A stretch of 45,053 nt of DNA from a virus: the IMG/VR virus record IMGVR_UViG_3300031687_000028, positions 1-45,053 of that record, one strand, 5' to 3'. Positions 23,977 to 33,412 of the stretch are shown piece after piece. Made by a program: the position numbers and the translations under genes. Position 1 is the first letter of the stretch, and each line of letters begins with the position of its first letter. The notes beneath the pieces are model-generated. The model was not told the origin of the DNA. It searched no databases and worked only from the letters and a program-made list of their open reading frames with translations.

Positions 23977-26900
23977 ATGGAAGAAGAAAATTTATTTGAA
24001 TACGAAGGAGTATCTTACTCAGAAGCTGCTCTTAGGGAGGCGTATCCTGAAACCTTTGATGAGTACGTCAATCAAGGGGTATTGACAAAAGTAGGAGGTG
24101 AAGAGCCTGTTGAAGTTGAAGATGTTAAAGAAGAGTCTTTTTATGAGTATGATGGAGAGTCTTATCCAGAGTCTTCACTTAGAGACTTATATACAGACTC
24201 TTTTGATGACTATGTAGAGCAAGGCGTACTTACAAAAGTAGACGGCCTGGGAAAGCCAATAGCTGTCGAGGATTCTGCGACAGCAAGAGATATGGATTTA
24301 GAATCGGAAGATGGTTTATCGGGGTCACAAGAAGAAGACACTCTTCTTGAAAGAACATTTGGAAAGAATGAGCTTACTGATAGTCTAGGAGATGTATGGA
24401 GGGCAGCGGTGCAAGGTATTTCACAATCAAAAGTCGTAGACCCATCAATGGATTTAATGACTTCTGGAGCGGATGCTTCGCTTGGCGAAATATATAAATA
24501 CATAAGAGTAAATGAGGAGTTAAGTAAAAACCAAAAGATTCAAGATGAAATGGCATCATGGGATAAAGATGTTGACAAGAATGGTGGAGGAGCTTATGGT
24601 ATTCTGATGGCAACAATAAATAACCCTGGAATTGCAATACCAGTAATGGTAAGCTCGATGGCTACAATGGTCGGCTCTCTTCAATCAGAGCAAGCAGTCG
24701 CTTCTACTGCCGTAGGTGTAGGGCTTGGTGGTGCTGCTGGGCTTTCTGGTGCAATACTTGCCCCTGCAACGGTTCCTATAGGAATGGCTGTTGGAGGATT
24801 TGCTGCATTATCTGGTACTATGGAGGCGGCATTAACATTCAATGAACTCCTTCAAGAAGAAATAGGTGGAGTACTTACTCCTGAAAAAGTTAAGATGGTT
24901 TTAAGCGACCCAGAAAAACTTTCTACTTTAAGACAAAAAGCAATTGCGAGAGGTGCTGTAATTACTGCTGTAGATTTTATAACAGCAGGGGTCGCAGGTA
25001 AACTTACAGGTACTGTTCTTAAAAAGGCAGTACCATTAGGAACAAGCATTGCGTCTAGGGCAGCTATAAAAACTGCGGGTGTTGCTGGTGGTGTACTAGT
25101 AGAGGGTGCTGGTGGAGGCATTGGTGAAGCTAGTGCTAGGGCTGTAATAGGCCAAGAAATGGACGCTAAAGATATAGCTCTTGAAGTAATTGGGGAATTT
25201 GGTGGAGCAGGAATTAGTGTAGTTCCTGCCGCTTATAATAACTTAAAGATTGTAAGTGGAAGAGTTGAAGCAAACAAAACCGCTACGGAAGGGGGATATA
25301 AAAACGCATCATCCGTATTCGACCCTAACACAGACATTGACGAAACAACTATAACACTTGCGGCTAACAAAAACACATCAAACCTTGTTGACGAACAAGT
25401 AGAAATAGAGGTCGCTAACGGTAGGATGACTCAAGAGGAGTCTAATGCTATAAAAGAGAACTTTAGAAGCACTCAAGGTGCTGTAAATACAGCCAATAAA
25501 ATAGATAGACTAACCTCGGAAAATAAGCCAGAGGTGGTAAATCTTTTAATTGAAGAGGCGAAGTTAAAGAATAAAATAAAAGACGTTGATAACGTTTCGT
25601 TAACTAAAACAGAGGCGGTAAGACTTAAAGAAGTACAAGTTAGATTAGAAGAAATTAGCAACCCTAAAGAAGAGGCAGTATCAGAGATAGAGACAGAGGA
25701 GGAGACTGGTGTTCCACCAACCCCAGAAGAGCCAGCGAGTGTAGAAACTGCACCTGCGGAAGAAGCAATACCCCAGGAAGAGTTAGAGGAAGTAAGGGGG
25801 TCACAAAAAGAAAGAAGAGGTCAAGGTAGTCTCTTAGATAATGTAAACAAAGAAGAAAAAGTTTATCTAAATGGTAAAGAGGGTAATATAAAGATTGACC
25901 CAACAAACGAAAACACCATTATATTTGAATCGAGTGATGAAATAATTGAACTTGGAAATAAAGACGAGGTAGGTTCTGAGTCTCTTGCTGGATTTGGATT
26001 AACTACAATGCCACCTGAAGGTTTGGATGTTCAAACTAAAACTGCGGATTCAGATGTTGTGTTTATAGATGGTAAAGAGTATAATGTAATAGGTAGAAGT
26101 AGAGATAAAAAAGGAAAGGCTGTAATAAAAGTAAAGGAAGTAGTTAGAACTACAGATAAAAAAACAGGAGAACCTGTAATTAAATCTGGATTACAAAGGA
26201 GAATCGTAGGAGCTAAAGCGGAAAGAGTTTTAAAAGATGTTCAACGCAGAAAAGAAAAAAAAGAAACTCCATTACCTTTAAAAACAGAAGGAAAAGAAGT
26301 TACTACTCCTACTAAAAAAGAAAGAAGAGCCGAAAGAGTTGCAGAAAAGAAAAAAGCTAGAGAGGAGCATGACAAAAAATCATTAGAGGAGTTATCTCAA
26401 ATTGATGAAGAGTCTCAGAAAAGCATTCAGGAGTTTGAAGAGATGGCTCTCGAAGATGCTGCTCAAGAATCTAAAAACAAAGACTTAGTTCAAGTTGGAG
26501 AAGATATATTTCAAGTAACTAAGAATGACGATGGTTCTTTTGCTGTATCTCAAATGAACGAAAGTGGCAAACTGATTGGCACTAGAGAAGAAGGAAAGAG
26601 AAGTAAGGCTATAGGTGTATTTAAATCTAAGAAGTCAAACCAAGAAAGAAGGGCTTTAGCTAAAGCAGAAAAGCTTGTAGATGAATTTAAAAAAGAAGAA
26701 GCACAAAAAATAGACGATGCTATTAACGAAAGTCTATCTGCAAGACAACAAAAATCAGATGGGTCGAAACCTGCATTTAACGAAAGAATATCCGCACCTG
26801 AGTCAATTGTAACAAAATCATTGCAAGTTTTAAGAAACTCTTACGCTGCTGGAAACTCATTGGTTCAATCAATAGAAGACGCATTGTCATTTATAGAGGA

Positions 26901-29900
26901 GCAAGGGTTTTCTGCAAACGAGTTTTATTTCAAAGACTTTGTTGTTGATGTATTGAGTAGTTCTAAATCAAAAGAAACTACAAAGGCTACACCAAAGACT
27001 AAGGCTGCTCCAACGGAAACTACAAAAGCCACTGGGAAAGAAAGTTTAATTGGTAAGTATGGTAAGGTTAGAATTAGAAGGCAAGTAGCAAAAGCTAAAA
27101 AGGCTTTATCAAAGATTGCTAAGGGTGTCACTATTGAGGTATACGAAACTCAAGATGAGTTTGAAGCTGCTACCAATGGAGACTCTGTTTCAGGAGGTAT
27201 TTATGAACCACTAACAAAAACTATAAAGATAAATCTTGAAAAAGCAAACCCAAGAACGGTTGCACACGAAGTATTCCACGCATTACTACTTAAGGATGGA
27301 ATAACAAACGCTAGAGCGCAGAAAGTTACATCGGATATGATGGCTGCTGTTCGTAAGGTTGCGTCTCCAAAGTTACTTAAACAGCTTGATGCATTTGCTG
27401 ACGAATACAAAAATGAAGGACTTAAATCTGAAGAGAGTATTGCTGAACTTTTTGGCATACTAGCAGAGAACTACGATTCGTCTCCGCAGTCTGTAAAGGA
27501 CTTAATAAACGATTGGATAAGAAAGCTTGCTAAGGCTCTTAATGTGCCAGTAGAGGGCATCCTAGACAGCGACAAGCAGGTACTAGAGTTCTTAGGTGTT
27601 GTGTCTGGCAAGGTTGCAAGGGGAGAAGTTATTGAGGAGTCTGATATAGAATTATTAAAGTCAGTTGAAGGAGAAAGTGGAAGCGAGATAACCGTAAGCA
27701 CCCGCCAGCAGATTGTAGGAGAGAACGCAGAACTATCTCAAAACGTAAGAGGTAACCTTAGTGTTGCAAGACAAATGGAAACCGACAATAAAGACGCTAA
27801 AACTATTCGTATTGCAACAGGATGGGAACGTGGTGCTGATGGGAAGTGGAGGTATGAGATAGATGATATAGCCATCACTGGGGATGTCACGCCTTGGACT
27901 GACGAATGGAAAGGTGAGGGGTATATAACTAAATTAAATGATTTAGTAAGTGGAGGGTTGATTGAAGCTTACCCACAATTAGAAAAGGTTACTGTTGTTA
28001 AGGGACTATCAGGGGCTAACTTTGGAACATTTGGTCAAATGTCTAAAACAAGGGAAGGTTGGGATATAAATCTTTCAGATAGAATTTTTAATGAGGATGT
28101 TGAGTTTGGAAAATCTGTATTAATACACGAAATACAACACATAATACAAGACATTGAGGGTTTTGCACAAGGTGGTAGTCTGAAATCTGCTAAAGCATTA
28201 AAACAGTTTGCCGCAATGCCCCTTGGAATGAAAGCTGTGAGTTTAATGAATAGGATTAAATCTATTCAGAAAGAGTATGGCGATAATGTTACATTATCAT
28301 TTGGCTCTCACCCAGAATACAAAGAGTATAAAGGAAAGTTAGATAAATTAAACCAAGAAATAGACAAAACAGCAGATAAAATAAGAAAGGTAGATGAAAA
28401 ATTTGACGGGTTATCAAATTTTGAAATATACAAAGCTCTTACAGGAGAAGTAGAAGCAAGGAATGTCCAAACAAGAATGAATATGACTCCTGAACAAAGG
28501 AGAGAAACAACACTACAAGAAACAGAAGATGTAGCAAGAGAAGACCAGATATTTTTTGAACAAGAAACCACAACCCCCCAAACCCGTCAGCAGAAAGTTT
28601 TTAGAGCTGGAGATTTGGTTGATAAAGCTGAAACAATATATAAGTTTGATGGACCAAGAAGTACAGGTCATTTTGGAACAGGGTTTTATTTTTTCGGTAA
28701 AAAAGAAGATGCTCAAAAGTACGCTAAAAGAACAGGTACAGATACAACATCACGAATTGTTTCTGAAGTTGATTTAGATGATTACAATTTAGCTCCTGCC
28801 TCTATAGCTCTTCATAAAGCTTTAAAAAATATAAATGACGAATACTCGTCCTTTGAATTTTTAAAACGTAATTTAAATAGCGAGGTTAGGTCTTATGAAA
28901 TAGAAAAAGTAGCAAGAACTTTAGGTATTGATTTACCAAGCGATTTGTCTTCTAAGTATGCAGAGGATATAACTAAAAAACTAAGGAGTAGTAACAATAA
29001 AGAGTCTGCATCCACTATTGTGATGAAAGAATTAGGTTTTGATGGAGTAGATGCTACAGGAACTGAATTAGATAACTCTACTTACGGAACTGTAGTTTAT
29101 GATATAAAACCACAAACCCGTCAGCAGAAAGCACAAGATGACTTTACAATACAAGACGTAATAGAAGACGCTGAACAAGAAGGTCTTACAAGAAAAGAAA
29201 CCATAGAGGTCTTACAAGAACTTGGGTTTACTAAGGATGAGATAAGAGGTGCGGTGAAGCCTGTTAAGGAAAAGGCTAGGTCTGTAGCGTCTGAAACAAC
29301 AGGCCTATCTACAAGAGAAGCTTTCAAGCAAGGGTTTACAGAGTTCTTTGATGCAATTCAAAGAGGTAAGAAAATAGCAAGAGTAAAAGCTGCGGAAAAC
29401 TTAAAAGAAAAGGTAAACAAAGTAAGAGAATCTTTCAAGAAAAGATTACAGAAAGAGAAGGATAACAAGGATGCAAGAGCCGCTGTTGTTAAGGATATTC
29501 GAGCCATAATAAAAGACTCAGGAATTAGTCAGTTCTCTAAAAGGACTATAAACAAGATAATGACAAACGTCAAGAACGCCAATGTGAATAATATGCAGAG
29601 GATGGTTGACGAGGTTATGGATGTTGTTAATAGAGACATTGACAGAGAAGTTAAAGATGCAAGGTATGAGACACTTAAAGCTGCCAGAAAAAAGTTATCA
29701 AGACTTGGTGCTTTAAAGGAACTTCAAAAGCCTCTTATGGAGATGTTAAGTATAAACCCTGACTATTTATCTAAAGCTGCTTTAAACTTTTACGATAAAG
29801 TGGTTGTAAACTTAGCAAACGTAGAGAAGAAGTTTGACAATAGAGCCTCTAGAGAAGACCTTAAAAAAGCCGCAGATGAGGTTATAAAAGCATTTACAGC

Positions 29901-32802
29901 TGATAGTATTGCGGCTGAAGAGTTAGCTGGAAAAACAATAAATCCAAACCTTGACTTAACAAAAACAAAGGGTGAGAACCTGAAGCAAATGCTAAAGGAT
30001 AGGCTAATATCTGACTCTGACTTTGAACTTATGACAAGGTTTGAGGACCTTATTGGTAATACTGAGGAAGAACTTACATTAGAGGGGTTAGAGCAGAAAG
30101 CAAAAGAAAGGAGGGACGCTGCAATAGAAGACTTTGAAGCAGCTATGGATGAAATACCTGCGTCATTGCCAAACCTTTCAAGAGATGATAAGGAAGCGGT
30201 TAGGTTTGCAAATGGTCTAAAAATGAAAGACCTTGAAAGTTTAAGTACTGCACAAATAAAGAAGCTTACAAGAGGAGTTGAAATGCTTCAGGCAGGATAT
30301 GTTACCACAGAATTAGTTCAATCAAAAGTACGGGTGGAGGCTAATAGGGATACAACAGAGACCCTTATAAGCGAAACAGAGGAAAGAGGAAAACTTGACA
30401 AAGCTATATCTAAAGCTAAAGTCTTTGTAACCAATCTTTTTAGAAAGAGAAATAAGAAGATTACCTCTATAGAGAATAGAATTAAATCAACTCCACTTAC
30501 AAATATAGACCAAATACTTAACGCAGGAGCTAAAAAGTTTAAATCGACAAGAATTTATGAATCTATATTTAGACCTGTTGGAGCCGCATTCTCAAAAACA
30601 GAAGATTTCTTAAAACAAGTAAAGAAAAAACTACAAGTAGCTGAAACCTATTTAGATTTAAACGGCAATAAGAGGTATGTTCAAAAAGCTAAGGTAATGA
30701 TTTACCAAATTCAAAGAGAGTATGAAAGCAACCCAGATAACAATGAGGTAAGTAAAGCTATAGAGTGGATTAAAGCTACACTTGATGACCCTGAATCAAA
30801 TATTTCAGATGTAGAGAGAGAAGCGATAGAGAAGATTAGAGACGAGTTTACTGTAAACGGACAGATAGATTCTAAAAAGATTTTAGATAGCCTTACGAGT
30901 AAGGAGAAGAAGTATATGGCGATTATAGACGAGGGGTATAAGAGCGTAGAGTTTATGGTTGCTGCTGACGCAAAGATGCAAGGTAAGCTATTTGTTCTTA
31001 GAGAGAACTATGTTCACCTACCAAGAGTTACTAAAAGTAAAAATTCAATGAGTGATGATTTGAAAGAAATATCAAGTAGCTTTACAAATCCAGCACTAAA
31101 AAACAAAGCTTTGACACAAAGAGATGGTACAGCACACGCAATATCATTTGACCCTACATTTAATGTAAATGCAATAACAAAAAAAGCTGCAATTAGTTAC
31201 TATATGTACCCAGCAGTCAAAAAAGCTAAAATTACATTAGGAGGCGTCAAGAAGAATGCGCAAACTGACTTTCAGAAAGAAACGGCAGACGCATTGGAGA
31301 GTGTTTTTGATGGAATAGTTAAAAGCCAATATGCTCATTTATCTGCCGATAAAGCTTTTATAGAGAAAGCTTTAGCGTTTTTAGGTAGAGCAGGTTACCT
31401 AGCACAGCTTGCAGGTCCTATTAAGGCGGTAGTTGAATTAGCAACCAACTTAACTCACGCATTATTTGTAAATCCAACAGGTTTGATTTCTGGGTTTGAC
31501 ACTTTAAAGATTAACTCTAGGGAGATTATGAATAAAGCTATTGACTATTTGCCAACAACCCAAAACAATAGGTTGAGTGGAAAGGGAGTTAAAGACAGTA
31601 AGGAGGTAGATAGTAGATTAATAAACGACTCCTTAAACATACTTGAACAAGAGGAGATGACTTCTGAATTTAGAGCTAAAGTAAACACTATATTTAAGTT
31701 TGCTAAGAAACCAGCAAGTGCAATAATAAAGTTTAACGAAAACTTGATTTCAAGACCAGACACAATTGTAGCCAGGCCTTTGTTTGTTGGTGTTTTTAAT
31801 AAGTCTTTTGAGAATATAGCACAAGAAAAACCCAACTGGGAGAAGATTGCAAGTGATGAATCATACAGAGATAAGTTTAGAGATGCTATTAAGCAAGCTA
31901 CTGAGGATGGGGATACTGCTGTTGTAGATAACGCTGCTTCTAACAACCCGTTTGATGGTATTCCTAAAAACGTACTTGATAAAGATGCTACTCCCGTAAA
32001 ACAAGCACTACAGATGGTGGATAGGTATATGACAAGGTTTAGAACCTTTGAATACTACTCGGCATTGAAAGGAATACAAGGATTAATGGGTAAAGGTAAA
32101 CTAACGCCAACTCAAGGGGCCATGCTTTTAGCAGGAACTGTAGCTCGTTTATCTCTGTATAAGATGGGTATTGATATGGTTTTTACTTTGATATTCTCAA
32201 TGTTAGGTATAGACAAAGAGGAAGATGAGATAGATTTAGAAAAAGATTTAACCAAAGGAGTGTTAGGTGCAGTTGCTACACTTGCACTTGGAAGAAGCTT
32301 TGGTAATATTGCTCAGATGCCAATAAACTATGGGACTGAGTGGTTAAATAAGGAGTACGGAGAAGGCATAACAAGGTCAGGAGAGTATAACCAGTATAAG
32401 GATGGTCTGGTTTTTTCCAAGATTCCTATGGAGGTTAAACCTCAAGATAATATGGTTGAAAAAATTGTAACCTCATCACTTGGTTCTTACAGTCCAATGG
32501 TTAAAACTTTAACAAGAGGTGGGAAAGTAGCAACAAAAGCTGCAACACTGAAGACCGAAGAATCTAGAGATAGAAACTTTGGAGAACTTACAACAAGAAT
32601 ACCTTTTGAGATAGCAGGGAACTTAGGGGTAATTCCAGGGTACAAGAGCCTTAGAAAGATATATTTAAAATATCTTTATGGAGGGATTAAAAATTCAGCA
32701 ACCTCAAAACAAAATAAAATAAGCAGATTTACAGGTCCAAAAATAAATAATTCTAAAGACAAAGTAAAATCAAGATTTACAGGTCCAAAAATAAATAAAT
32801 AA
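23977..32802 (+). CDS. Giant multi-domain internal virion protein, 2941 aa
   Basis: The domains in order are as follows. Two N-terminal repeats (about 3-41 and 49-87, FEYEGVSYSEAALREAYPET and FYEYDGESYPESSLRDLYTD). Ala/Gly-rich hydrophobic segments (about 210-300 and 325-345). A charged helical region. A first zincin module with HEVFH at 1097-1101. TRQQ at 1242. A second zincin module whose TGWERGADGKWRYEIDD, HEIQH (1384-1388) and GEVEARN (1490-1496) resemble large-polyvalent-protein domains. TRQQK at 1536. An ADP-ribosyltransferase-like module (about 1541-1713; FRAGD, STGHFGTGFYFFG, STYGTVVYD). TRQQK at 1714. About 1000 helical residues follow, with a membrane-like segment near 2714-2745 and a C-terminal double repeat SRFTGPKIN. 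Size and position match gp16-like ejected proteins that carry effectors into the cell. Enzyme activities are inferred from motifs only. Confidence 0.8.
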   Translation: MEEENLFEYEGVSYSEAALREAYPETFDEYVNQGVLTKVGGEEPVEVEDVKEESFYEYDGESYPESSLRDLYTDSFDDYVEQGVLTKVDGLGKPIAVEDSATARDMDLESEDGLSGSQEEDTLLERTFGKNELTDSLGDVWRAAVQGISQSKVVDPSMDLMTSGADASLGEIYKYIRVNEELSKNQKIQDEMASWDKDVDKNGGGAYGILMATINNPGIAIPVMVSSMATMVGSLQSEQAVASTAVGVGLGGAAGLSGAILAPATVPIGMAVGGFAALSGTMEAALTFNELLQEEIGGVLTPEKVKMVLSDPEKLSTLRQKAIARGAVITAVDFITAGVAGKLTGTVLKKAVPLGTSIASRAAIKTAGVAGGVLVEGAGGGIGEASARAVIGQEMDAKDIALEVIGEFGGAGISVVPAAYNNLKIVSGRVEANKTATEGGYKNASSVFDPNTDIDETTITLAANKNTSNLVDEQVEIEVANGRMTQEESNAIKENFRSTQGAVNTANKIDRLTSENKPEVVNLLIEEAKLKNKIKDVDNVSLTKTEAVRLKEVQVRLEEISNPKEEAVSEIETEEETGVPPTPEEPASVETAPAEEAIPQEELEEVRGSQKERRGQGSLLDNVNKEEKVYLNGKEGNIKIDPTNENTIIFESSDEIIELGNKDEVGSESLAGFGLTTMPPEGLDVQTKTADSDVVFIDGKEYNVIGRSRDKKGKAVIKVKEVVRTTDKKTGEPVIKSGLQRRIVGAKAERVLKDVQRRKEKKETPLPLKTEGKEVTTPTKKERRAERVAEKKKAREEHDKKSLEELSQIDEESQKSIQEFEEMALEDAAQESKNKDLVQVGEDIFQVTKNDDGSFAVSQMNESGKLIGTREEGKRSKAIGVFKSKKSNQERRALAKAEKLVDEFKKEEAQKIDDAINESLSARQQKSDGSKPAFNERISAPESIVTKSLQVLRNSYAAGNSLVQSIEDALSFIEEQGFSANEFYFKDFVVDVLSSSKSKETTKATPKTKAAPTETTKATGKESLIGKYGKVRIRRQVAKAKKALSKIAKGVTIEVYETQDEFEAATNGDSVSGGIYEPLTKTIKINLEKANPRTVAHEVFHALLLKDGITNARAQKVTSDMMAAVRKVASPKLLKQLDAFADEYKNEGLKSEESIAELFGILAENYDSSPQSVKDLINDWIRKLAKALNVPVEGILDSDKQVLEFLGVVSGKVARGEVIEESDIELLKSVEGESGSEITVSTRQQIVGENAELSQNVRGNLSVARQMETDNKDAKTIRIATGWERGADGKWRYEIDDIAITGDVTPWTDEWKGEGYITKLNDLVSGGLIEAYPQLEKVTVVKGLSGANFGTFGQMSKTREGWDINLSDRIFNEDVEFGKSVLIHEIQHIIQDIEGFAQGGSLKSAKALKQFAAMPLGMKAVSLMNRIKSIQKEYGDNVTLSFGSHPEYKEYKGKLDKLNQEIDKTADKIRKVDEKFDGLSNFEIYKALTGEVEARNVQTRMNMTPEQRRETTLQETEDVAREDQIFFEQETTTPQTRQQKVFRAGDLVDKAETIYKFDGPRSTGHFGTGFYFFGKKEDAQKYAKRTGTDTTSRIVSEVDLDDYNLAPASIALHKALKNINDEYSSFEFLKRNLNSEVRSYEIEKVARTLGIDLPSDLSSKYAEDITKKLRSSNNKESASTIVMKELGFDGVDATGTELDNSTYGTVVYDIKPQTRQQKAQDDFTIQDVIEDAEQEGLTRKETIEVLQELGFTKDEIRGAVKPVKEKARSVASETTGLSTREAFKQGFTEFFDAIQRGKKIARVKAAENLKEKVNKVRESFKKRLQKEKDNKDARAAVVKDIRAIIKDSGISQFSKRTINKIMTNVKNANVNNMQRMVDEVMDVVNRDIDREVKDARYETLKAARKKLSRLGALKELQKPLMEMLSINPDYLSKAALNFYDKVVVNLANVEKKFDNRASREDLKKAADEVIKAFTADSIAAEELAGKTINPNLDLTKTKGENLKQMLKDRLISDSDFELMTRFEDLIGNTEEELTLEGLEQKAKERRDAAIEDFEAAMDEIPASLPNLSRDDKEAVRFANGLKMKDLESLSTAQIKKLTRGVEMLQAGYVTTELVQSKVRVEANRDTTETLISETEERGKLDKAISKAKVFVTNLFRKRNKKITSIENRIKSTPLTNIDQILNAGAKKFKSTRIYESIFRPVGAAFSKTEDFLKQVKKKLQVAETYLDLNGNKRYVQKAKVMIYQIQREYESNPDNNEVSKAIEWIKATLDDPESNISDVEREAIEKIRDEFTVNGQIDSKKILDSLTSKEKKYMAIIDEGYKSVEFMVAADAKMQGKLFVLRENYVHLPRVTKSKNSMSDDLKEISSSFTNPALKNKALTQRDGTAHAISFDPTFNVNAITKKAAISYYMYPAVKKAKITLGGVKKNAQTDFQKETADALESVFDGIVKSQYAHLSADKAFIEKALAFLGRAGYLAQLAGPIKAVVELATNLTHALFVNPTGLISGFDTLKINSREIMNKAIDYLPTTQNNRLSGKGVKDSKEVDSRLINDSLNILEQEEMTSEFRAKVNTIFKFAKKPASAIIKFNENLISRPDTIVARPLFVGVFNKSFENIAQEKPNWEKIASDESYRDKFRDAIKQATEDGDTAVVDNAASNNPFDGIPKNVLDKDATPVKQALQMVDRYMTRFRTFEYYSALKGIQGLMGKGKLTPTQGAMLLAGTVARLSLYKMGIDMVFTLIFSMLGIDKEEDEIDLEKDLTKGVLGAVATLALGRSFGNIAQMPINYGTEWLNKEYGEGITRSGEYNQYKDGLVFSKIPMEVKPQDNMVEKIVTSSLGSYSPMVKTLTRGGKVATKAATLKTEESRDRNFGELTTRIPFEIAGNLGVIPGYKSLRKIYLKYLYGGIKNSATSKQNKISRFTGPKINNSKDKVKSRFTGPKINK
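28579..28597 (+). repeat. 19-bp direct repeat, copy 1 (TRQQK linker)
   Basis: The sequence caaacccgtcagcagaaag here is identical to 29113-29131, 534 bases (178 codons) downstream in the same reading frame. It encodes the TRQQK linker just before the ADP-ribosyltransferase-like module. A third, shorter relative, acccgccagcag, lies at 27700-27711. It uses CGT for Arg, whereas most Arg codons here are AGA or AGG. Confidence 0.85.
29113..29131 (+). repeat. 19-bp direct repeat, copy 2 (TRQQK linker)
   Basis: This copy is identical to 28579-28597 and lies directly after the ADP-ribosyltransferase-like module, so the module is bracketed by exact in-frame DNA repeats. Homologous recombination between them would remove or swap the module without breaking the frame. 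Confidence 0.85.
32725..32798 (+). repeat. Two 26-bp direct repeats at the 3' end of the giant gene
   Basis: The 26-bp stretches 32725-32750 and 32773-32798 are identical and 48 bases apart in frame. Each encodes RFTGPKIN at the C-terminus. A duplicated short C-terminal peptide could be a docking or capsid-incorporation tag; the duplication itself is directly visible. Confidence 0.85.
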
Positions 32803-32804
32803 CT

Positions 32805-33410
32805 ATGACATACAAAATGAACGGATTGCCACAGATAGGTCGGGAGTTGTCTGCCAAAAAAGTTTTTAGTAAACAATCAGAATTAATATCCAAAAGAGGA
32901 CCCATAGATGTAAGAAAAAAAGAAACTCCTAAAACTTTAGAGTCAAAAGTTAACGACTTCTTAGGTAACCCAAAGAGAGCTGTTGATGAGGTAGAAGCTA
33001 GGTATAGTTCAGATAAGGGGGGCAAGTTTGACAAGGGGAGAGATAGAGCTAGGCATATGACTACAGCTCAGTACACTACAGAGGGTGTAAGAAATAAGCT
33101 TGATATGATTCCATTCTCAAATTCCACTGTAAATAAATTAGTTGGCGTTGGGGTTTCTAACATTCTAGGTGCTGCACACGAAGCTAAGGCAGGATACGCA
33201 AGCATAAAGAAAGGTAAACCAATTTACGATACTATAGTTGAAACTGCCGAAGACTTAACAAATAACTTTGCAGGGTCAATTGTTGGAGCTATGGATAGAC
33301 CAGCAAATAAAAAGATGGAGGTCATAGATAACTCTAAACTAAAAAAAATACTTCCAGACGGAAGGTATAATAAGAAAGGAGATAACACATACAGTAAAAA
33401 GAAAAAGTAG
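32805..33410 (+). CDS. Conserved hypothetical protein, 201 aa
   Basis: The protein follows the giant gene by two bases. It has a basic N-terminal third and a central region, GRDRARHMTTAQYTTEGVRN followed by VGVGVSNILGAAHEAKAGYA and TAEDLTNNFAGSIVGAMDRP. From memory, the RHMTTAQ...GAAHE...AEDLTNNFAGS layout recurs in small proteins of marine phages without known function; conserved His residues may bind metal. The C-terminus is very basic (GDNTYSKKKK). Association with the virion is plausible from position after the internal proteins, but is not shown. Confidence 0.78.
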   Translation: MTYKMNGLPQIGRELSAKKVFSKQSELISKRGPIDVRKKETPKTLESKVNDFLGNPKRAVDEVEARYSSDKGGKFDKGRDRARHMTTAQYTTEGVRNKLDMIPFSNSTVNKLVGVGVSNILGAAHEAKAGYASIKKGKPIYDTIVETAEDLTNNFAGSIVGAMDRPANKKMEVIDNSKLKKILPDGRYNKKGDNTYSKKKK

Positions 33411-33412
33411 CT

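Noticed and set aside
31545-31946. Antisense open frame of 133 codons inside the giant gene
   Set aside because: It is low complexity (Leu/Ser-rich) and antisense to coherent coding sequence.
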